From contig CALWGC010000019.1 in assembly GCA_944378105.1 (NCBI GenBank), positions 34,145 through 98,144 on the forward strand: a stretch of DNA of 64,000 bases, written 5' to 3'. A program made the position numbers and the translations under genes. The DNA comes from an uncultured Clostridia bacterium. GTDB taxonomy: Bacteria > Bacillota > Clostridia > Lachnospirales > Anaerotignaceae. The notes beneath the pieces are model-generated. The model had not been told where the DNA came from. It was given only the letters and a program-made list of their open reading frames with translations, and ran no database searches. This document shows positions 24,806 through 33,715 of the stretch, in pieces. Numbering within the stretch: position 1 is the first letter of the stretch; each line of letters opens with the position of its first letter.

Positions 24806-25261
24806 ATGGATAACGAAATGACGCTCATTTTTCCAAGCAAGGGCCCCAATGTGGCATTTGCCCGGACGGCGGTGGTGGCCTTTTTGCTGCCCTTGGACCC
24901 GACGGTGCTGGAGTTAAACGATATCAGAACGGCTGTCTCGGAGGCGGTGACCAATGCCATCATCCACGGCTACGGCAATAAAACAGGGACCATCACACTG
25001 CGCTGCACCCTGCGGGAAAGACGGATTGTGATTACCGTTTCCGACACGGGGGCGGGGATTAGCGATGTGCAAAAAGCCAGGGAGCCGCTTTTTACCACTC
25101 GTCCGGCAGAAGGATGCGGCTTGGGCTTTACGGTGATGGAAAGCTTTATGGATAAGCTGACGGTGACAAGCCGTGTGGGCGAAGGCACCCAGGTGCGGAT
25201 GGAAAAGGAACTGACCGGGCAGAGGGAAGAGGAGGAAGAAGGGGAAAGAGACGATGAATGA
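24806..25261 (+). CDS. spoIIAB: Anti-sigma F factor SpoIIAB
   Basis: Serine kinase and anti-sigma factor of the GHKL ATPase fold, 151 aa. The N box reads DIRTAVSEAVTNAIIHGY, the G1 box VSDTGAGI and the G2 region CGLGFTVMESFMD. It binds SigF and phosphorylates SpoIIAA. The tail (about residues 130-151) is highly acidic. TAGGAGG precedes the ATG, 10 bases after spoIIAA, and the gene overlaps sigF by 8 bases, so all three are translationally coupled. Confidence 0.96.
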   Translation: MDNEMTLIFPSKGPNVAFARTAVVAFLLPLDPTVLELNDIRTAVSEAVTNAIIHGYGNKTGTITLRCTLRERRIVITVSDTGAGISDVQKAREPLFTTRPAEGCGLGFTVMESFMDKLTVTSRVGEGTQVRMEKELTGQREEEEEGERDDE

Positions 25262-25961
25262 TCCGGCCGTTTTCCTGCGGGCCCAGGCGGGGGAAGAGGC
25301 AGCGCTGGCACAGTTGGTGGAAGAAAACAGGGGATTGATTTATCAAGCGGTGCGGCGGTTTTTGGGCCGGGGCGTGGAAGAGGAGGATTTATATCAGTTG
25401 GGGGCCATGGGATTGGTCAAAAGCATCAAACAATTTGACATCCACTATGGCGTACAGTTTTCTACTTATGCAGTGCCGTTGATTTTTGGCGAAATTAGGC
25501 GGTTTTTTCGGGATGAGGGCATGATTCATGTGGGCAGGCGATACCGCTCTTTGGCGGCCAAGGCCAGGCAAAAGGAAGAAGAGTTGAAACAGAAAATGGG
25601 AGAAGAGGTGCCCATTTCCCTTTTGGCCAAGGAGATGGGGGTGGAGAAGGAAGAATTGGCCCAGGCCCTTTCGGCTTCTCAACAGGTGCTTTGTTTGGAT
25701 GCGCCGCTTTCGGCCCAAGAAGAAGGCACGCTTTCGGATGTGGTGGCCGATCCAAAGACGATAAGGCAGCAAGAGCGGCTGGAAATTTCGGAAGGGCTTT
25801 CGGCTTTATCCAGCCGAGAACAAAAACTCATTGCCCTGCGCTATTTTCAGGACTATACCCAAACGGAGACGGCCAAGGTTTTGGGCGTTTCCCAGGTGCA
25901 AGTGTCACGGCTTGAGAAAAAAGCGTTGCGACAGTTGCGGGAAAAAATGAAAGAGACTTAA
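25254..25961 (+). CDS. sigF: Sporulation sigma factor SigF
   Basis: First forespore-specific sigma factor, 235 aa. Region 2 shows EEDLYQLGAMGLVKSIKQFD and QFSTYAVPLIFGEIRRFFRD; region 4 has QDYTQTETAKVLGVSQVQVSR. Its position at the end of the spoIIA operon and the overlap with spoIIAB identify it as SigF rather than SigG, which is encoded separately at 22829-23599. Confidence 0.96.
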   Translation: MNDPAVFLRAQAGEEAALAQLVEENRGLIYQAVRRFLGRGVEEEDLYQLGAMGLVKSIKQFDIHYGVQFSTYAVPLIFGEIRRFFRDEGMIHVGRRYRSLAAKARQKEEELKQKMGEEVPISLLAKEMGVEKEELAQALSASQQVLCLDAPLSAQEEGTLSDVVADPKTIRQQERLEISEGLSALSSREQKLIALRYFQDYTQTETAKVLGVSQVQVSRLEKKALRQLREKMKET

Positions 25962-25992
25962 GAAAATTTTTGTTTCGTAAAACACAATTCTG

Positions 25993-26001
25993 TGCTATAA
26001 T
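25993..26001 (+). promoter_or_regulatory. Extended -10 promoter before zapA
   Basis: TGC directly before TATAAT (25996-26001) forms an extended -10 element; the -35 region is poor. It follows sigF by about 30 bases and suggests zapA is also transcribed on its own. Confidence 0.5.
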
Positions 26002-26052
26002 AAGACACAATGGAAAGAAATTGTAGTTTCAGAAAGGATTGTGTGGAAAACT

Positions 26053-26664
26053 ATGGGTTATAAGAACAACGTTTCCGTGCGTGTTTGCGGCAAGACGATG
26101 ACTTTGACCGGCAATGAATCGGTGGAATATATGACAAAAGTCGCAAACTACATCGAAGAAAAAGCGGAAGAAATTCGCCGCAGCGATAGCTCCCGCACCT
26201 TAAACCCCAACTTGATTTCTGTGCTCACTTCCTTGAATATTGCCGACGATTATTTCAAAATGAAGGAAAAAAGAGATGCCTTGGAGCAACAGTTGGCCAA
26301 GCTGAAGGAAGAAACACAGGCTTTGGGCAGCTCTCCGGAGGAATTGGAGCAGAAAAACAAAATGCTCTCGTTAGAAGAAGAAAAATTGGAAGTGGAAAAC
26401 CGGTCTTTGCTGCAACAATTGGAAGAGGCCAAGGCTTCTTTGGCCCGTCTGCAAGAAGAAAAGATGGTCTTGCAGGCCCAGTTGAAAGAAAAAAATCACA
26501 AGATTGGATTGCTGGAAGAAGATTTGAAAGATAAAATCGCAAAAATCAATCACATCAAAACGGTGGAGCACAAGCGGATGCTGGCCAGAGCTGCGCGGGC
26601 GGAGGAAGCGCAGCGGCCTATGGATGCAGAGGCAGACGCCCAGGCAAAACCGATGGAAGGATAA
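26053..26664 (+). CDS. zapA: ZapA-like cell division protein with long coiled-coil tail
   Basis: FtsZ-associated protein, 203 aa. Residues 1-75 match ZapA (NNVSVRVCGKTMTLTGNESV then EYMTKVANYIEEKAEEIRR). The remaining ~125 residues are a Leu/Glu/Lys/Gln-rich coiled coil, so the protein is about twice the usual length of ZapA; such extended forms occur in Clostridia. The start is uncertain: ATG 26053 gives the standard N-terminus but its spacing to AAAGG is long, whereas GTG 26041 is almost on top of that site. A U32 peptidase gene follows, a common clostridial arrangement. Confidence 0.85.
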   Translation: MGYKNNVSVRVCGKTMTLTGNESVEYMTKVANYIEEKAEEIRRSDSSRTLNPNLISVLTSLNIADDYFKMKEKRDALEQQLAKLKEETQALGSSPEELEQKNKMLSLEEEKLEVENRSLLQQLEEAKASLARLQEEKMVLQAQLKEKNHKIGLLEEDLKDKIAKINHIKTVEHKRMLARAARAEEAQRPMDAEADAQAKPMEG

Positions 26665-26673
26665 AGAGGAGAG

Positions 26674-26699
26674 GGGAAGTCGGCAAGACTTCCCTTCTT
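26674..26699 (+). terminator. Weak terminator after zapA
   Basis: GGGAAGTC pairs with GACTTCCC around a 5-base loop, followed by TTCTT only. Confidence 0.5.
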
Positions 26700-26739
26700 A
26701 GTGTAAAATTTTGGAATTTTTTAGAGAAAGGGTTTTATC

Positions 26740-29169
26740 ATGAAAGAACGAATGATGCCGGAACTGCTTTCGCCGGTGGGCAGCATGGAAAGTTTGCGGG
26801 CAGCCGTCAATAACGGCGCCGATGCGGTGTATTTGGGCGGAAAACAATTTGGCGCCAGAGCGTATGCCAATAATTTTGGACTGACCGAATTGGCCGAGGC
26901 CATGGACTATTGCCATTTGCGCGGTGTGAAAGTCTATGTCACCGTCAACACCATCTATAAAGACAGCGAGCGGCAAGCCTTGCTGCAATTTGTCCATAGT
27001 CTGTATACCATGGGCGCCGATGCCCTGATTCTGCAGGATTTGGGGGCCGCCGAAGAGATTCACCGCCTGTTTCCCGATTTGCCGTTACACGCCAGCACAC
27101 AGCTGACGGCCAACAGCCGCCAGGATGTGGAGGCGCTGCAACAGCTGGGATTTCAAAAGGTGGTATTAAGCCGGGAATTGAACTTGGCAGAAATTAAGAC
27201 CATTGCATCCCAGGTGGATGTGGAACTGGAAACGTTCATCCACGGGGCTCTCTGCGTTTCCTATTCGGGACAATGCATCATGAGCAGTATGCTGGGCGGC
27301 AGAAGCGGTAACCGCGGCCGTTGTGCCCAGACATGCCGTCTGCCCTTTGGGCTGTATGAAGGGTATACGAAAAAAGCAGAAGGCCATTTGCTTTCCACCA
27401 AGGACATCGAAACCATTGCCATTTTGCCCCAGCTGATCGAAAGCGGCATTGCTTCTTTCAAAATCGAAGGCCGTATGAAAACGCCGGAATATGTGGCAGG
27501 GGTGACGGCTATTTATCGGAAATATATGGATTTGTATGCCAAAAATCCAGCGGAATATGCGGTGGAAGAAGCCGACCAAAAGCGTCTATTACAGCTTTTT
27601 AACCGCGGCGGTTTTTCGGAAGGATATTACTTCACCCATTCTGGGCTAGATATGATGAGCCCCAAACGGCCCAAAAGCTGGGGGCTGAAACTGGGGTTTG
27701 TGGATAGTTATGACAAAAAGCACGGCCGTGTGACCATCCGCACCCGGGAGCCCATGGTGCCTGGCGACGGCATTGAAATTTGGACCCAATCGGAACCCCA
27801 TGTGGGCTCCAACATCAACAAAGCCTCCCGGGCCGGGGAAGTGATTAGCCTTTCCATGCAGGGGGATATTCAGAAAAATGACGTGGTGTATAAAACCAAC
27901 GACAAGGCACTCAATGATTTTCTGAAAACGACCTATGCCAAAGATACCAGGACAAAAGCCATCTATGGCGCATTTTTTGCAAAACCTGGAAGCCCTATGA
28001 CGCTGAAAGTATGGGATGGAGACGGCAATGAAGGCTTCGCCGTGGGAGCCGTGGCCCAGGAGGCCCAAAATCAGCCTTTAAGCGAAGAAAAATTGAAAAG
28101 CCAGTTAAGTAAAACAGGGGGCACTTCCTTTGCCATGGAAGAAATGACCATCACCACCGAAGGCAATCTCTATGTGCCCATGGGCGAACTGAACCAACTG
28201 CGGCGGGACGCCATTGCGGATTTGGAAAAGAAATTGCTGGAAAAAAGCCACCGCAAGGGCCTGGAAAAACTGCCAAAGGTACAGGTGCAAAATGCCCAGT
28301 TCTATTACGAAAAAATGTTGACGGTGCTGGTGACCACCCATGCCCAATTTATGGCCGCCGTTACCCACAGCTCCATTGGGCGGCTGTATGTGGAAATCAA
28401 TCAGGAAACGGAACCACTGTTTGACGAGATGATTGCAAAGGCCCACCGGGTGGGAATTGCTCTTTATGCGGCGTTACCACGGGTATTCCGTGCCTATGGC
28501 AAAAAACGGTATGAAGCGTTACTGAACCACTTATCCCAAAGTGAACTGGACGGATTTTTGGTGCGGTCGTTGGGACAGTTGGAAGACTGTCGCAAGACGG
28601 GAAAACAGTTGGTGGTGGATTTTTCGCTCAATGCCTTTAACTCTGCTGACGTGGCGTTTTGGAAGGAACAGCAGGTGCAAAGCGTTTGTCTTTCGCCGGA
28701 AATGAACTTGACCGAAATCAACGAAGCGGCCACAAGACAATGCGAAATGGTGATTTATGGCCATTTGCCACTGATGACCACCCATCAATGTCCCATCGGC
28801 AACTTTGCCGGAAACAAAGAAAGCGGCATGTATTGCGACTTGCGCCATAACGGCGGGCAGTGGTATTTGAAAGACCGAAAGGGCGAAGAATTTCCGCTTT
28901 TGACGGACTGTGAACTTTGTGTTTGCTCGGTGTTAAACGGAAAGCCGTTATTTACGCTGAAATTCTTTGAAGAACTGCTGGCGACACCCACAGGTAGTGT
29001 TCGTCTGCAATTTACCCTGGAAGATGCAGCCCAGACGGACCGCATCATTGAGGCCCACGAAAGTGCCTTGGAAGACTGGGTAGATTTGAAACCGGCCGTG
29101 CGCAGCCTGATTCGAGAAATGGGCGATAAGGGCAGCACAAAGGGCCATTATTTCCGCGGCATTGAATAA
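26740..29169 (+). CDS. U32 family peptidase/tRNA-modification protein with DUF3656
   Basis: 809-aa protein of the U32 family. The N-terminal half has the family's PELLSPVGSMESLRAAVNNG, ADAVYLGGKQFGAR and the cysteine cluster CVSYSGQCIMSSMLGGRSGN with RGRCAQTCRLPF. Two further cysteines near 690-720 (HQCPIG, YCDLRHN) and the extra length place it with the long DUF3656-containing members. Well-studied relatives (TrhP, RlhA) hydroxylate tRNA or rRNA, with iron-sulfur dependence, rather than cut protein, so RNA modification is the likelier role. AGAAAGGG precedes ATG 26740. Confidence 0.9.
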   Translation: MKERMMPELLSPVGSMESLRAAVNNGADAVYLGGKQFGARAYANNFGLTELAEAMDYCHLRGVKVYVTVNTIYKDSERQALLQFVHSLYTMGADALILQDLGAAEEIHRLFPDLPLHASTQLTANSRQDVEALQQLGFQKVVLSRELNLAEIKTIASQVDVELETFIHGALCVSYSGQCIMSSMLGGRSGNRGRCAQTCRLPFGLYEGYTKKAEGHLLSTKDIETIAILPQLIESGIASFKIEGRMKTPEYVAGVTAIYRKYMDLYAKNPAEYAVEEADQKRLLQLFNRGGFSEGYYFTHSGLDMMSPKRPKSWGLKLGFVDSYDKKHGRVTIRTREPMVPGDGIEIWTQSEPHVGSNINKASRAGEVISLSMQGDIQKNDVVYKTNDKALNDFLKTTYAKDTRTKAIYGAFFAKPGSPMTLKVWDGDGNEGFAVGAVAQEAQNQPLSEEKLKSQLSKTGGTSFAMEEMTITTEGNLYVPMGELNQLRRDAIADLEKKLLEKSHRKGLEKLPKVQVQNAQFYYEKMLTVLVTTHAQFMAAVTHSSIGRLYVEINQETEPLFDEMIAKAHRVGIALYAALPRVFRAYGKKRYEALLNHLSQSELDGFLVRSLGQLEDCRKTGKQLVVDFSLNAFNSADVAFWKEQQVQSVCLSPEMNLTEINEAATRQCEMVIYGHLPLMTTHQCPIGNFAGNKESGMYCDLRHNGGQWYLKDRKGEEFPLLTDCELCVCSVLNGKPLFTLKFFEELLATPTGSVRLQFTLEDAAQTDRIIEAHESALEDWVDLKPAVRSLIREMGDKGSTKGHYFRGIE

Positions 29170-29222
29170 GCAGGGCCAAAACAGCAGAAAACAGGATACA
29201 AAAGAAATTAGGTGATACCCAT

Positions 29223-30569
29223 ATGTTTGAGTTGATGGTCAATTTCAGCCGGATACTTTTTTTGCTCTATCTTCTTATTTTTCTCTATAGCGGCGTGTTG
29301 CTGATGCTGGATGAAGCCGGTTTTACCAACGAGCCCCACGGCAGTGCCATCTTTTTGGGCCGGATTATGATTATTTTGACCCACATCACCGCCTTTTTGA
29401 TTTTGGCCTATGACAAGGAGGCCATTGGGTTTGACTGGAAGGTGCTGGCGGTGGCGGCGGTCAGTTTGCTGTTTTTCATACTGGCCAATCATTTGGCCAA
29501 TATCTTGTTTGAAAAAAGTTTTCCGCTGATTTGGAATTGTGTGTTTTTTCTGCTGGATATTGGGCTGATTATGTTGTGGCGCCTCAACAGTGCCTTGGCC
29601 TACAAGCAGCTGGTGTGGATGGTGCTGGGCTTTTTTGTGGCTATGTGGATTCCGTTTATTTTGCGGCTGATTCCTCGGTTTGAGCAATTCCAGTGGCTTT
29701 ATATTATTGTTAGCTTTGTGCTGGTGATTGCAACGCTGGCTTTGGGGCAAACCCAGTATGGCTCCACCAACTGGATTAGCTTTGGCTTTGTCAGCTTCCA
29801 GCCGTCGGAAATTGTAAAGTTCCTGTTCATTTTCTATCTGGCCAGTGTGTTTCGCAAACGGGTGGAATGGAAGGAACTGCTGATGACCGGGGGGCTGAGT
29901 GCGGCGCTGGTGGTGCTGTTTGTGCTGGAAAAAGATTTGGGCAGTGCTTTGATTTTCTTTTTTACCTATATGGTGATGCTTTACATTGCCACAAGCAATT
30001 TGTTGTTGTTTGGCAGCGGCTTTGCCGCCGCCTCTTTGGGCAGTTTTTTGGCGTACCAACTGTTTCCCCATGTACGGGTGCGGGTGGCGGCCTGGAAGGA
30101 CCCTTGGGCAGACATTGACGATGGCGGGTATCAAATCACCCAAAGCTTGTTTGCCATCGGCACTGGCGGCCTGTTGGGCAGCGGCTTAACCAAAGGCATG
30201 CCAAACAGCATCCCTGTGGCCACCAAGGACTTTATTTTTGCTGCCATGTGCGAGGAATTTGGCACGTTGTTTGCCATTGGCATTTTGTTGGTCTTTTTGT
30301 TGTTGTTTGCCAAGGGATTTTTCATTGCCTTTGACAGCAAGCGGCGGTACTATGGACTGCTTGCGGCGGGGATTACGTCGATGATGGCGTTTCAGACGTT
30401 TTTGATCATTGGCGGCAACATCAAGCTGATTCCGCTGACGGGGGTGACGCTGCCGTTTATGAGTTATGGCGGTAGTTCCGTTGTGGTCAGCATTGTGACC
30501 ATTGGCTTTTTGCAGTGGCTTGCCATGCAGGAGCAAGAAGAGGAGGTGACGAAGGGTGCAGCCAAGTAA
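29223..30569 (+). CDS. FtsW/RodA/SpoVE family protein (SEDS)
   Basis: Peptidoglycan glycosyltransferase of the SEDS family, 448 aa, with more than ten membrane segments. Diagnostic stretches are YGSTNWISFGFVSFQPSEIVK, cut here before its end, EKDLGSALIFFFTYMVM, GYQITQSLFAIGTGGLLGSG and LPFMSYGGSSV near the C-terminus. The N-terminus carries about three additional hydrophobic segments compared with FtsW. AGGTGAT precedes the ATG. It overlaps the following transpeptidase gene by 14 bases: a cognate SEDS-bPBP pair, as in RodA-PbpA. Whether it serves elongation, division or sporulation cannot be told. Confidence 0.92.
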   Translation: MFELMVNFSRILFLLYLLIFLYSGVLLMLDEAGFTNEPHGSAIFLGRIMIILTHITAFLILAYDKEAIGFDWKVLAVAAVSLLFFILANHLANILFEKSFPLIWNCVFFLLDIGLIMLWRLNSALAYKQLVWMVLGFFVAMWIPFILRLIPRFEQFQWLYIIVSFVLVIATLALGQTQYGSTNWISFGFVSFQPSEIVKFLFIFYLASVFRKRVEWKELLMTGGLSAALVVLFVLEKDLGSALIFFFTYMVMLYIATSNLLLFGSGFAAASLGSFLAYQLFPHVRVRVAAWKDPWADIDDGGYQITQSLFAIGTGGLLGSGLTKGMPNSIPVATKDFIFAAMCEEFGTLFAIGILLVFLLLFAKGFFIAFDSKRRYYGLLAAGITSMMAFQTFLIIGGNIKLIPLTGVTLPFMSYGGSSVVVSIVTIGFLQWLAMQEQEEEVTKGAAK

Positions 30570-31956
30570 AAAAAGCATGATTCGCATTTTTGGGCTGCTG
30601 ACGGTACTGTTTTTGATTACCGGAGGCTATTTATTGAAAATTGCAGTGGTGGATAGCGACACCATGATCACCAACTCCTATAACCCCAGAGTCAATGCCG
30701 AAGACCATTCCATTCGCCGCGGCGACATCAAGGACATCAATGGCAACGTGTTGGCCTATAGTCAAAAAGAAGGCGACACCTATGTCCGTTATTATAACGA
30801 CGGGGAAAATTGTGCCCATGTGCTGGGCTATACCGGCATGGGAAAAGCAGGTGTGGAAGCGTCTCAAAACTTTACATTGGAAAACATCAGCCATGAATTT
30901 TCCCAACGCCTTTCGGCTTTTTTGACCGGGGATGAAGTGGTGGGCAACAGTGTGGTGTTGACCATTGACAGTTATTTACAAGAAATTGCTACCAATCTTT
31001 TGGGAAATAATAAGGGAGCTGTGGTGGTGACGGAAGTGAGCACGGGACGCATTGTCTGCATGGTGTCAAAACCCAACTATGATCCGCAGACCATTGCCGA
31101 CGATTGGGAGACGTTGCGCCAAGATGAAAACAGCCCCATTTTAAACCGCGCCACCCAAGGGCTTTATCCGCCAGGATCGACGTTTAAAATCATCACGGCC
31201 GTGGCGGCCATGCGGCACATGAGCGATTGGCAAAGCTTTACGTATACTTGTACCGGCGAAGAAACGTTTCCGGACAAGGTGATTCATTGTTTCAATGAAA
31301 AAGCCCATGGGGAAGTGGACATGCAGGAGGCCTTTGCCCAAAGCTGCAACTGTTATTTTGCCGCGTTGGCAGACAAAATGGGTAACGAGGCCTTGGCAGA
31401 GACGGCCCAGCAGATGGGGTTTGGACAAAAGAGTATTTTTGACATGCCAAGCAGCACCAGTTCCTTTGCACTGACAGCCGATTCCACGGAAAGCGAATTG
31501 GTGGAAACTTCCATCGGGCAAGGCAAAACGCTGGTGACGCCACTTTTTATGGCCAATTTGGTATCGGCCATTGCCAATGGCGGAACGGCGATGCAGCCTT
31601 ACATTGTGGACCATGTGGAAGATGAAAACGGCGAGACCATTTCCACCCACTTGCCCCAGATGGGCGAGACCTTGTTTTCGCAAGAGGAAGTGGAACAGCT
31701 GCGCAGTATGATGATTGGCGTGGTGGAAACAGGCACCGGCACCCAGGCCGACAGCGATTATTTCCAAGTGGCCGGCAAAACCGGTACGGCAGAAAACGAA
31801 GGGGAAAACGACCATCTGTGGTTTGTCGGCTTTGCACCGGCAGAAGATCCCCAGTATGCCGTGGCGGTGATTGCAGAAAATGCACAAGGCGGAAATCATC
31901 CTTCCGTCATTGCAAGAAAAATGCTTTATAATGCAATTTACCCGGAAGATCGGTAA
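30556..31956 (+). CDS. Penicillin-binding protein (class B transpeptidase)
   Basis: D,D-transpeptidase partner of the SEDS protein, 466 aa. A single N-terminal membrane anchor (about residues 9-30) is followed by a short non-catalytic domain and the transpeptidase domain with all three active-site motifs: SxxK in PPGSTFKIIT, SxN in QSCNCYF and KTG in AGKTGTAEN. Shorter than FtsI or PBP2 (usually 550-700 aa), like mycobacterial PbpA. Start is GTG 30556, with AGGAGGTGA six bases upstream inside the SEDS gene. A terminator follows. Confidence 0.92.
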   Translation: MQPSKKSMIRIFGLLTVLFLITGGYLLKIAVVDSDTMITNSYNPRVNAEDHSIRRGDIKDINGNVLAYSQKEGDTYVRYYNDGENCAHVLGYTGMGKAGVEASQNFTLENISHEFSQRLSAFLTGDEVVGNSVVLTIDSYLQEIATNLLGNNKGAVVVTEVSTGRIVCMVSKPNYDPQTIADDWETLRQDENSPILNRATQGLYPPGSTFKIITAVAAMRHMSDWQSFTYTCTGEETFPDKVIHCFNEKAHGEVDMQEAFAQSCNCYFAALADKMGNEALAETAQQMGFGQKSIFDMPSSTSSFALTADSTESELVETSIGQGKTLVTPLFMANLVSAIANGGTAMQPYIVDHVEDENGETISTHLPQMGETLFSQEEVEQLRSMMIGVVETGTGTQADSDYFQVAGKTGTAENEGENDHLWFVGFAPAEDPQYAVAVIAENAQGGNHPSVIARKMLYNAIYPEDR

Positions 31957-31976
31957 AAAACTGCATATACTATCCT

Positions 31977-32009
31977 TAGCCTGTCGAACGTGGATGACAG
32001 GCTATTTTT
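31977..32009 (+). terminator. Terminator of the SEDS-PBP operon
   Basis: TAGCCTGTC pairs with GACAGGCTA around a 10-base loop, then T5. Confidence 0.88.
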
Positions 32010-32030
32010 CTGGCAAAAAGGAGGTTTCCC

Positions 32031-32693
32031 ATGGAACTGATGGCCTTGGCGTTGGCGCCCATTGCGGTGTTGGCGGTGTTTTATTTCATTCGGGACCGAT
32101 ATGAAAAAGAGCCAAAGCTGTTTTTGGCGCTGGGGCTTTTTTGGGGCTTTTGTATGGCGGGACCTATTTTGGCTGTGGATGTGTATGCTTCTACTGCCCA
32201 TGCGCCGTGGGTATCGGCGTTTTTGCTTTCGGCGGCCAATGAAGAAGGGTTCAAGTGGATTTGTGCTGCGGCGTTGACGTATCAAAACAGGCACTTTAAT
32301 GAGCCGGTGGACGGAATTATTTATTGTGTGTTTGTCTCGTTGGGGTTTGCGGCGGCAGAAAACTTGATTTATGTGTTTAGTCCACTGACTGGAGGGCTTG
32401 GGACGGCAGTAAGCCGGGCCGTTTTGTCGGTGCCGGCCCATGGGTTATTTGGCGTGGAGATGGGGTACTTTTTTGGGTTATGGTGCTATAGCAAAAAAGG
32501 CAGTTGGGCTTTGTTTGGTTCTTGGATAGCACCTTGGCTATGCCATGGGCTTTTTAACTGGATTTTGCTGGGTGGTTTTGTGCTGCCTGACCTGTTGCTT
32601 TGGTGCGGCATGGCATTTCTTTGGGCAGATGCGATGAAAAAACTCCATCGTCTTTTGTGCATCTCTCCATTTCGGTTCTTGAAATATCCCTGA
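32031..32693 (+). CDS. PrsW family intramembrane metalloprotease
   Basis: Membrane protease of the PrsW/CPBP-related M82 family, 220 aa, about seven to eight membrane segments. The motifs are NEEGFKW (EExxK type), GFAAAENLIYV (FxxxEN), PAHGLFGVEMGYFFG (HxxxG) and CHGLFN, which carry the putative zinc ligands. In Bacillus PrsW makes the first cut of the anti-sigma factor RsiW; no sigma/anti-sigma pair lies beside it here, so its substrate is unknown. AAAAGGAGG precedes the ATG. Confidence 0.88.
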   Translation: MELMALALAPIAVLAVFYFIRDRYEKEPKLFLALGLFWGFCMAGPILAVDVYASTAHAPWVSAFLLSAANEEGFKWICAAALTYQNRHFNEPVDGIIYCVFVSLGFAAAENLIYVFSPLTGGLGTAVSRAVLSVPAHGLFGVEMGYFFGLWCYSKKGSWALFGSWIAPWLCHGLFNWILLGGFVLPDLLLWCGMAFLWADAMKKLHRLLCISPFRFLKYP

Positions 32694-32707
32694 TTTTGTT
32701 GTATACT
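32679..32707 (+). promoter_or_regulatory. Promoter of the NUDIX gene
   Basis: TTGAAA (32679-32684), 17 bases, TATACT (32702-32707). The -35 box lies inside the end of the PrsW-like gene. Confidence 0.75.
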
Positions 32708-32748
32708 GTTAACAATGGAATCGTTATTCAATAGTGGAGGGTATCAAG

Positions 32749-33213
32749 GTGATTGAAGCAGTAAGCTGCGGCGGCATCGTGATTCACAAATGGAAGATAC
32801 TGCTTCTCTACAAAAATCAAAATGGCAAGTATATGGGTTGGGTGCTGCCCAAAGGCACCGTAGAAGAAGGCGAAACATACAGCCAGACTGCCGTGCGGGA
32901 AGTGCACGAAGAAACGGGCTCAGTCGCTGAAATCATCAAGTATGTAGGGAAAACACAGTACAGTTTTCGGGGGGATGAGGATATGGTGAACAAAACCGTT
33001 CACTGGTATCTGATGGAAACCGACTCGTTTTACAACAAGCCGCAAAGCGAGGAATTTTTTGCGGATGCAGGGTTTTATAAATTCCACGAAGCATACCATT
33101 TGTTGAAATTTAACGATGAACGCCAGATTTTGAAAAAAGCCTACCAGGAATACAGCGAGATGAACAAAAGCGGCTTTTTTTACAAAAAAAATTTTTTTAA
33201 AAGTTATAGTTAA
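32749..33213 (+). CDS. NUDIX hydrolase
   Basis: Nucleoside-diphosphate-linked pyrophosphohydrolase, 154 aa. The NUDIX box is complete: GTVEEGETYSQTAVREVHEE followed by TG, matching GX5EX7REUXEEXG. The substrate (dNTP, capped RNA or dinucleotide polyphosphate) cannot be read from the sequence. GTG 32749 is preferred because GGAGG ends 8 bases before it; the GTG at 32734 overlaps that site. The last 15 residues are Phe/Lys-rich. It has its own promoter and is followed by a small membrane protein gene. Confidence 0.88.
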   Translation: MIEAVSCGGIVIHKWKILLLYKNQNGKYMGWVLPKGTVEEGETYSQTAVREVHEETGSVAEIIKYVGKTQYSFRGDEDMVNKTVHWYLMETDSFYNKPQSEEFFADAGFYKFHEAYHLLKFNDERQILKKAYQEYSEMNKSGFFYKKNFFKSYS

Positions 33214-33233
33214 AAGAACAGGAGGCGCCCGAT

Positions 33234-33476
33234 ATGAAAAGTTTAAGCGTAGAAGATTTGAAATCCCTGCTGGCCGATGCCAGAAATTCGGAAACGAAAA
33301 AAACATGGTATTTGGTCCTTGGCATTTTGGTTGCCGTTTTGGCCATTGCAGCAGCAGCGTTGTTTGTGAAAAAATATGCCGATGACGAAGATTACTATGA
33401 CGAATGGGATGACGAAGACTGGGACGATGAAGACTTCGAAGACGAAGCATGCGAAGATGGCTGCGAAGAAGAATAA
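33234..33476 (+). CDS. Small single-pass membrane protein with extremely acidic tail
   Basis: 80-residue protein of unknown function. An N-terminal amphipathic, charged segment (1-23) leads to one membrane helix (about 24-44), then a tail of 32 residues of which about 23 are Asp or Glu, with two Cys near the end (EACEDGCEEE). Such a tail could bind cations or basic proteins. AGGAGGCG precedes ATG 33234. It follows the NUDIX gene by 20 bases and is probably co-transcribed with it. Confidence 0.75.
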   Translation: MKSLSVEDLKSLLADARNSETKKTWYLVLGILVAVLAIAAAALFVKKYADDEDYYDEWDDEDWDDEDFEDEACEDGCEEE

Positions 33477-33518
33477 GAACCAGTAGAAAATAAAACGAAG
33501 TAGTACAAAAGCGGAGCT

Positions 33519-33559
33519 CCAGGAAGAAAACATGGTTTTTTTCCTGGATTTCTTTTTTT
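33519..33559 (+). terminator. Terminator after the acidic membrane protein gene
   Basis: CCAGGAA pairs with TTCCTGG around a 15-base loop, followed by TTTCTTTTTTT. Confidence 0.7.
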
Positions 33560-33587
33560 GTAAGGACAATGTTCCGAAAGAAATATG

Positions 33588-33633
33588 TTTTGTTTTCTAA
33601 TGAAGCTGCGTCAAAGGATGTGCTTCTTTTTTT
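33588..33633 (-). repeat. Truncated copy of the interspersed structured element
   Basis: On the minus strand this reads like the left end of the element found complete at 35240, 50441 and 58558: an A-rich outer arm, then TTTGACGCAGCTTCATTAG and AAAACAAA. The similarity stops there; no partner arm or internal hairpins follow. It is interpreted as a decayed or solo end. Confidence 0.6.
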
Positions 33634-33651
33634 CAAAACAAACAAAATCCC

Positions 33652-33680
33652 TTGGAGCGTTTCTTTTTCTGTGTTACAAT
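33652..33680 (+). promoter_or_regulatory. Promoter of the MATE transporter gene
   Basis: TTGGAG (33652-33657), 17 bases, TACAAT (33675-33680) with TGT in front (extended -10). Confidence 0.7.
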
Positions 33681-33715
33681 GAAGCCAAAGGATGACAAAA
33701 TGGGGAGGCGCTGGG

